NCBI RefSeq assembly: GCF_038561965.1
Contig: NZ_CP139348.1
Location: 2,666,001-2,730,000, forward strand
Length of the DNA stretch: 64,000 nucleotides
Reading direction: 5' to 3'
From: Stutzerimonas stutzeri
Lineage (GTDB): Bacteria; Pseudomonadota; Gammaproteobacteria; Pseudomonadales; Pseudomonadaceae
Within the stretch, counting starts at the first letter, position 1, and every line of letters starts with the position of its first letter. This document shows, one piece after another, positions 59,936-64,000 of this stretch. The translations under genes were made by a program, and so were the position numbers. The notes under the pieces are model-generated. The model searched no databases and was not told the origin of the DNA. It saw nothing but the letters and a program-made list of their open reading frames with translations.

Positions 59936-60883
59936 TCAGGTATCCAGCTGGCCGGCAAGAAACTGCCGCAGCCGGCGCTGCATCAGCTTGCCCGAACTGC
60001 CCAGGCAAGCAATCGGAGTACCGGCCAGGGCTTCACGCCCAAGCTCGGCCGCCTCGCCGGCCAGCGCCAACGGGCAATCGAGCCCTAGCGAGAGCTTGTT
60101 GAGCTGGCGCAGCTGGGCCTCGCCATGGGGGACGTTGGAGTACAGAACCAGGCCCTGCGGCTTCATCTTGTCGCAGACCAGTGCCAATTCTTCCAGAGGC
60201 TGGCCGACAGGCAACACACTGACGGCAAGACTGTCGCCGCCCAGCATCAGCCCTGCTACCAACAGTTCCAGTTCACGGCATTGGCCTGGCATGGCGGCGA
60301 GCAATACACGCTCACCGGCAGGCATGCGAGACAGCTGCAGCCGCTGCAGTACGCGCGCGCGCAGGAAGGCATCAAGGAACAGCCACTCGCTGGTGCCGCC
60401 GAACTCGTCCTGCCGTAGCAACAGCTCCTGCCACACCGGCAGCAGCACGTCCTGAAACACCACGGCCTGCGGATAGGTGGAGAACACCTGGCCATACAGC
60501 TGTTCCAGGCGTACCTCGTCGAAGCCATTCACCGCTTCGCGCAGTTGCCCCTGCCATTCACTCCACTCGCCGCTGACCGTTGCGGTCGGCTCCTCGGCTT
60601 CGCGAGTCGCCGCGCTGCGAGCCAGGATATTGCCGACCTTGCTTACGGCCACGCCGCGCTCGGTCCAGGAAAGGATGCTGCGAACCGCTTCCACATCAGC
60701 CATCGAATACAACCGATGGCCACTGTCCGTGCGCGTCGGGCGGATAAGCCCGTAGCGGCGCTCCCAGGCCCGCAAGGTGACCGGATTTACACCGGTCAGG
60801 CGGCATACTTCGCGGATGGGGAATAGCTCCTGTTGCTCGAACGCACTCGAGGCCAGGGTCGAAGCGCCGGAAGAATCGGTCAT
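59936..60883 (-). CDS. MerR-family regulator, LitR/CarH-like without cobalamin ligands
   Basis: The 315-residue protein has an N-terminal MerR helix-turn-helix (residues 21-70: PIREVCRLTGVNPVTLRAWERRYGL onward) and a C-terminal cobalamin-binding-like domain. The CarH ligand motif (E/D)xHxxG appears as QCRELE here, and the WxxxxxEH cap motif lacks its histidine. It therefore fits the class of LitR proteins that do not use adenosylcobalamin and in Pseudomonas respond to light through a partner LOV protein. The start ATG 60883 is preferred over 60937. Confidence 0.88.
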   Translation of the reverse strand: MTDSSGASTLASSAFEQQELFPIREVCRLTGVNPVTLRAWERRYGLIRPTRTDSGHRLYSMADVEAVRSILSWTERGVAVSKVGNILARSAATREAEEPTATVSGEWSEWQGQLREAVNGFDEVRLEQLYGQVFSTYPQAVVFQDVLLPVWQELLLRQDEFGGTSEWLFLDAFLRARVLQRLQLSRMPAGERVLLAAMPGQCRELELLVAGLMLGGDSLAVSVLPVGQPLEELALVCDKMKPQGLVLYSNVPHGEAQLRQLNKLSLGLDCPLALAGEAAELGREALAGTPIACLGSSGKLMQRRLRQFLAGQLDT

Positions 60884-60939
60884 GGGGCGGCTCGCTGGAG
60901 AAGAATGCCGAGATTGTAACCCAGCGTTTCGCAGCATAC

Positions 60940-60959
60940 CCTCTACAAACGTTGTACAA
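60940..60959. promoter_or_regulatory. Shared motif CCTCTACA-N4-TTGTACAA before merR and DCC gene
   Basis: The element CCTCTACA (60940-60947) and the palindrome TTGTACAA (60952-60959) lie in the 93-base divergent gap. A near-identical pair with a five-base gap occurs upstream of folE at 61833-61853. TACAA-ACG-TTGTA within it is also a perfect inverted repeat. The recurrence suggests the binding site of the MerR-type regulator. Confidence 0.6.
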
Positions 60960-60976
60960 ATGCGAGATGTGATGAA

Positions 60977-61417
60977 ATGACGCCGGAGCTGCCACTGACG
61001 CTTTACGTAGATCGTGCCTGCCCGCTGTGCGCTCGCGAGGTGCGCTGGCTAGAGCGGAACGCCGACCCGGCGCGATTGCTGCTGGTGGATATCAGTGCTG
61101 CCGACTTCGATTGCGAAGGGCTCGACCGCGACATCATGCAGCTGCGTCGCCGCCTGCATGCACGCAGCGCCAGCGGAATCTGGCTAACCGGGGTCGACGC
61201 CACCTACTGGAGCTGGCGCCTGGCAGGTCATGGGCGCTGGGCCGCCCCACTCGGCTGGCGACCGCTACGCCCACTGCTGTTGCTCGGCTACCAGCTGTTC
61301 GCCGTATTACGCCCGCATCTGGAGTGGCTGCCTCACCCGGACGGGGCCAATCGCTGCACCAACCAGTGCAGCGCGCCGCAGAATGCTTCGAGCCCATCCC
61401 GCAGGATCGAAAAATAG
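60977..61417 (+). CDS. DCC-family (DUF393) thiol-disulfide oxidoreductase-like protein
   Basis: The 146-residue protein has the short N-terminal strand LYVDRACPLCAREVRWL with the CxxC-type pair C15/C18 (CPLC) and a Trp-rich C-terminal part, as in DUF393. A mild extension with cysteines (NRCTNQCSAP) ends it. Function is not defined. It is divergent from the MerR gene over the shared motif and may belong to its regulon. Confidence 0.82.
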   Translation: MTPELPLTLYVDRACPLCAREVRWLERNADPARLLLVDISAADFDCEGLDRDIMQLRRRLHARSASGIWLTGVDATYWSWRLAGHGRWAAPLGWRPLRPLLLLGYQLFAVLRPHLEWLPHPDGANRCTNQCSAPQNASSPSRRIEK

Positions 61418-61422
61418 CGCCG

Positions 61423-61755
61423 TTAGTTTTTGGCGAGCAGCGGGATAAGAAGGCCGTATCCGGGCTCGGCACAGGCTGGACGCCCGATCATCTCGTCATG
61501 GCTGACCGGCTGGCGCCAGTACACAGCGCAAACGCCGCAGGCCAGCAGCGCACGCTTCAAGCTACCGAGGTCGCCCCAGACCGTGCGCTGGCCTTCAGCG
61601 AACTGACGTCGGCTGCCGTTGCGCTCGATCACCCAGGCGCTGTAACCGCAGCAGCGCAGCCCATGCAATTCAACCCGATCGGCCTTGCCTCGATAAAGCG
61701 CGAAGCGCAGGCGAATGCTCGATAGTTTGCCGTTCAAGTTCCGATACCTATACAA
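61423..61755 (-). CDS. DUF6482-like small protein, start uncertain
   Basis: The frame encodes up to 110 residues with the segments DRVELHGLRCCGYSAWVIERNG and QPVSHDEMIGRP, which resemble the pseudomonad DUF6482 family (ending in H-D-E-M-I/V-G). Only TTG codons are available as starts in the likely range: 61755, which overlaps a TTGTATA motif, and 61737, which I prefer. Function unknown. It lies between two plus-strand genes and converges on the DCC gene. Confidence 0.55.
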   Translation of the reverse strand: MYRYRNLNGKLSSIRLRFALYRGKADRVELHGLRCCGYSAWVIERNGSRRQFAEGQRTVWGDLGSLKRALLACGVCAVYWRQPVSHDEMIGRPACAEPGYGLLIPLLAKN

Positions 61756-61832
61756 GTTCTGGAAGCGATGTCGACTTCAGCGTCCAGCTCATCGCGGTGT
61801 CGCCAAAGCCGTGGCGCAAGCGCAGAGTATTT

Positions 61833-61853
61833 CCTCTACAGCTACTTGTACAA
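61833..61853. promoter_or_regulatory. Shared motif CCTCTACA-N5-TTGTACAA upstream of folE
   Basis: CCTCTACA (61833-61840) and TTGTACAA (61846-61853) repeat the pair seen at 60940-60959. They lie about 100 bases before the folE start, where an activator or repressor site would be expected. A related half site TATACAA (TTGTATA on the other strand) is at 61749-61755. Confidence 0.6.
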
Positions 61854-61950
61854 CTACATTGTTACGTATAGCTTTATCACACCCCGGCATCATTGCTGCG
61901 GCACCTGCTCTCAGCCCTACACCGCGTCACTCGCACGAAAGGAACCCGTC

Positions 61951-62508
61951 ATGAACGATTTGCCTGGCCATTACCGCGAAATACTGTCCGGAGTAGGCGA
62001 AAACCCGGAGCGCGAGGGGCTGCGTGATACTCCGCAGCGCGCTGCAAAGGCGATGCAGTACCTGTGCGGGGGCTACAACCGCAGCCTTGAGGAAGTGGTA
62101 AACGGCGCGCTGTTCGCCTCGGATAACGACGAAATGGTGATCGTCAAGGACATCGAGCTTTACTCGTTGTGTGAACACCACATCCTGCCTTTCATCGGCA
62201 AGGCTCATGTCGCGTATATCCCTACGGGGCGCGTACTGGGCCTTTCCAAGATCGCGCGGATCGTCGACATGTTCGCGCGCCGCCTGCAGATTCAGGAGAA
62301 CCTGACCCGCCAGATCGCCGAAGCCATTCAGGAAGTCACCGGCGCTGCCGGCGTCGCGGTGGTCATCGAAGCCAAGCACATGTGCATGATGATGCGCGGC
62401 GTGGAGAAGCAGAACTCGGTGATGAATACCTCAGTCATGCTTGGCGCCTTCCGCAGTTCCTGCAACACCCGGATGGAGTTTCTCCAGCTGATCGGGAGGG
62501 CGCAGTAA
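61951..62508 (+). CDS. folE: GTP cyclohydrolase I FolE
   Basis: This enzyme converts GTP to 7,8-dihydroneopterin triphosphate, first step of folate and pterin synthesis. The 185-residue protein has the zinc and active-site motifs SLCEHHILPFIGKAHVAYIP and AKHMCMMMRGVEKQNSVM. AAAGGAAC precedes ATG 61951; the open frame extends upstream but the family starts here. It is one of the folE paralogues often found with light-regulated genes in pseudomonads. It overlaps folX by one base (TAATG). Confidence 0.95.
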   Translation: MNDLPGHYREILSGVGENPEREGLRDTPQRAAKAMQYLCGGYNRSLEEVVNGALFASDNDEMVIVKDIELYSLCEHHILPFIGKAHVAYIPTGRVLGLSKIARIVDMFARRLQIQENLTRQIAEAIQEVTGAAGVAVVIEAKHMCMMMRGVEKQNSVMNTSVMLGAFRSSCNTRMEFLQLIGRAQ

Positions 62509-62879
62509 TGTCGCGCCTGGAGCCGGGCATGGCGCGCATCCGCGTAAAGGACCTGCGCCTGCGCACCTATATAGGCATCAATGAGGACGAGATCCTCAAT
62601 CGCCAGGATGTGCTGATCAACCTGAATATTCTCTACCCCGCTGTCGAAGCGGTGCGTGATAACGACATCGAGCAGGCCCTCAACTACCGCACCATTACCA
62701 AGGCGATCATCCGCCATGTGGAGCGGAACCGTTTTGCCCTGCTCGAGCGCATGACTCAGGAAATCCTCGACCTGGTGATGGCTCATCCTGCGGTGGCCTA
62801 CGCCGAGGTGGAAGTCGACAAGCCGCACGCGCTGCGCTTTGCCGACTCCGTATCGATCACCCTCGCTGGCAGTCGCTGA
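62508..62879 (+). CDS. folX: Dihydroneopterin triphosphate 2'-epimerase FolX
   Basis: The 123-residue FolB-like protein epimerises dihydroneopterin triphosphate or monophosphate. It carries IRVKDLRLRTYIGINEDE, with the FolX-style N-terminus, and LALLERMTQEILDLVM-like helices with AEVEVDKPHALRFADSV. FolX rather than FolB is favoured by RLRTYIGINEDE and by pairing with folE. It probably feeds tetrahydromonapterin synthesis, since folE-folX is the pair for that route in Pseudomonas. Confidence 0.9.
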   Translation: MSRLEPGMARIRVKDLRLRTYIGINEDEILNRQDVLINLNILYPAVEAVRDNDIEQALNYRTITKAIIRHVERNRFALLERMTQEILDLVMAHPAVAYAEVEVDKPHALRFADSVSITLAGSR

Positions 62880-62886
62880 GCCGGCC

Positions 62887-63408
62887 ATGACCAGCCGCCG
62901 AAACGGTATCTTCATCAGCTTGTTATGGCTGCTGCCGATGCTTGCGGCTGCCAACTGGCGCGAGTCCGTGCCCGAAGCACGCCTGGTCGGCGAAGGCGAG
63001 CTGCGCTTCTTCGGATTCCGTATCTATGACGCGCGGCTATGGAGCGGACAGGCGCCGCTGCAAGCGCAGGCGCCGTTCGCCCTGGAACTGACCTACCACC
63101 GCGCCATCAGTCGCGACGATTTCGTGCGCACCAGCCTCGAAGAAATCCAGCGACTCTCCGGCGAAGCAACCGACTCCGCGCGCTTGCGCCAGTGGCGCGC
63201 AGAGATGCAGCAGGCCTTTGTCAATGTCTCACCCGGCGAGCGCATCACCGGCGTCTTCCTACCCGGTCGCGGCTGCCGCTTCTACGTCAATGATCGCCTG
63301 CAACATGAGGTCGCCGACCCGGCCTTCGCCGAGGCCTTTTTTGCCATCTGGCTCGACCCGCGCAGCCGCGACCAGAAGCTGCGGCGCAACCTGCAGGGCG
63401 AACGGTGA
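62887..63408 (+). CDS. Chalcone-isomerase-like periplasmic protein
   Basis: A 173-residue protein with a signal peptide (about 1-22, ending AAANWRES) and the chalcone isomerase-like fold, seen in EGELRFFGFRIYDARLWSG and the later GCRFYVNDRLQHEV. Bacterial members have no isomerase activity shown and their role is unknown. It starts seven bases after folX and overlaps the next gene by four bases. Confidence 0.85.
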   Translation: MTSRRNGIFISLLWLLPMLAAANWRESVPEARLVGEGELRFFGFRIYDARLWSGQAPLQAQAPFALELTYHRAISRDDFVRTSLEEIQRLSGEATDSARLRQWRAEMQQAFVNVSPGERITGVFLPGRGCRFYVNDRLQHEVADPAFAEAFFAIWLDPRSRDQKLRRNLQGER

Positions 63409-64000
63409 AAAACGCAGCGCTGGCCGCCTATGGTGTGCTCGGCCTGCCGCTGGCGATGGCCATGCTGCCGATCTACGTGCTGCTGCCGAACTTTTACGCG
63501 GCGGACCTCGGGCTGGGTCTGGCGCTGACCGGCACGGTACTGTTTCTCGCCCGCTTGCTGGATACCGTGCAAGACCCATGGCTCGGCCGCTTCATCGACC
63601 GCCGTTCGCCGCGCGGCTGGACCATCCTGCTGGCCGGCGCGGCCGTACTGCTGAGCCTGGCGATGGCAGCGCTGCTGATACCGCCGGACAGTCTCGGCAG
63701 ATTCAGCCTTGCCTTTTGGCTGGGTGCGTTGCTGGCCCTCACCTACACCCTGCACAGCCTGGTCAATATCACCTACCTGGCCTGGGGTGCGCGGCTCTCC
63801 GATCAGCCGGACACCCGCACGCGAGTCGCCGCCTGGCGCGAAGGCGCGGGACTTGTCGGCGTGGTTCTGGCCAGCGTGTTGCCCAGTGTATTGGCGATTC
63901 AGTACGGCATGGCCGCGGCGCTGGCGACCTTCGCCGCCACATTCGCCGCGCTGCTGTGTATCGGCGCGGCCGTCTTGTTGCTGGCTGCGCCAAGGCCATA
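63405..64000 (+). CDS. MFS transporter (GPH/MelB-like), 5' part cut by window edge
   Basis: A frame opens at GTG 63405, overlapping the previous stop (GTGA), and is uninterrupted to the right edge, about 198 codons. The product begins VKNAALAAYGVLGLPLAMAM. It contains the GPH-type motif LARLLDTVQDPWLGRFIDR (DxxxDPxxGxxxDR) and several helices. This matches the glycoside-pentoside-hexuronide:cation symporter class. It closes the folE-folX-isomerase-like cluster, so pterin or lipid export are options, but substrate is not known. Confidence 0.85.
   Translation, partial: MKNAALAAYGVLGLPLAMAMLPIYVLLPNFYAADLGLGLALTGTVLFLARLLDTVQDPWLGRFIDRRSPRGWTILLAGAAVLLSLAMAALLIPPDSLGRFSLAFWLGALLALTYTLHSLVNITYLAWGARLSDQPDTRTRVAAWREGAGLVGVVLASVLPSVLAIQYGMAAALATFAATFAALLCIGAAVLLLAAPRP

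Noticed and set aside
1..64000. CRISPR arrays, insertion sequences and rRNA genes
   Set aside because: No regularly spaced direct repeats, transposase frames or rRNA-like segments were noticed in reading the window.

Overview
The window is a piece of a Pseudomonas-type gammaproteobacterial chromosome, most likely the P. stutzeri (Stutzerimonas) group. This rests on the high G+C coding style, the lipoprotein OprI, the LipA/Lif lipase pair, a NosP-NahK nitric-oxide signalling pair, Pseudomonas-restricted small proteins, and gene neighbourhoods that I recall from P. aeruginosa (pabB-thrH-cysH-cysB; oprI to lipA to MltF2; tRNA-Ser, BI-1 and tusDCBE). No integrase, transposase, CRISPR array or rRNA was seen.

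Layout. 0-9.6 kb: core metabolism and envelope (ATP-grasp ligase, pabB, thrH, cysH, cysB, panE, DAHP synthase, GNAT, oprI, L,D-transpeptidase). 9.6-20.6 kb: tesA, a YbbAP-type ABC pair, greB, the sigma-54-type lipA promoter with lipA and its foldase, a lytic transglycosylase, tatD and a chemoreceptor. 20.7-45.2 kb: an accessory nitrogen-scavenging block built around two guanidine-I (ykkC) riboswitches. 45.2-57 kb: tRNA-Ser(UGA), BI-1, an MFS exporter, the tus sulfur relay, a glutathionyl-hydroquinone reductase, nahK/nosP and a porin. 57.4-64 kb: pqqF, a LitR-like MerR regulator without cobalamin ligands, a DCC protein, folE, folX, a chalcone-isomerase-like protein and the start of an MFS gene cut by the window edge.

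The main interest is the 20.7-45.2 kb block. Riboswitch 1 heads a guanidine degradation operon: ABC permease and ATPase, the two DUF1989 carboxyguanidine deiminase subunits, a biotin carboxylase of the urea/guanidine type, and allophanate hydrolase. Riboswitch 2 heads a second, tightly overlapping operon: substrate-binding protein, membrane diiron desaturase/hydroxylase-like protein, two SDRs, EamA transporter, a close creatininase homologue, a biuret/guanylurea-hydrolase-like cysteine hydrolase, a metallo-beta-lactamase-fold hydrolase, an unnamed conserved protein, and ABC permease and ATPase. Both riboswitches are preceded by a -24/-12 sigma-54-type promoter. This suggests nitrogen-limitation control at initiation plus guanidine sensing in the leader. 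I infer that operon 2 imports and dismantles a guanidino compound (creatinine-like or guanylurea-like) and passes guanidine or carboxylated urea products to operon 1. A separate unit (type III glutamine synthetase-like gene, a urea-carboxylase-type binding protein and a TetR regulator, divergent from an alpha/beta hydrolase) closes the block. The binding protein may serve the SBP-less transporter of operon 1.

A second regulatory observation is a shared CCTCTACA-N4/5-TTGTACAA element in front of the LitR-like regulator and folE, suggesting a small light- or stress-responsive regulon.
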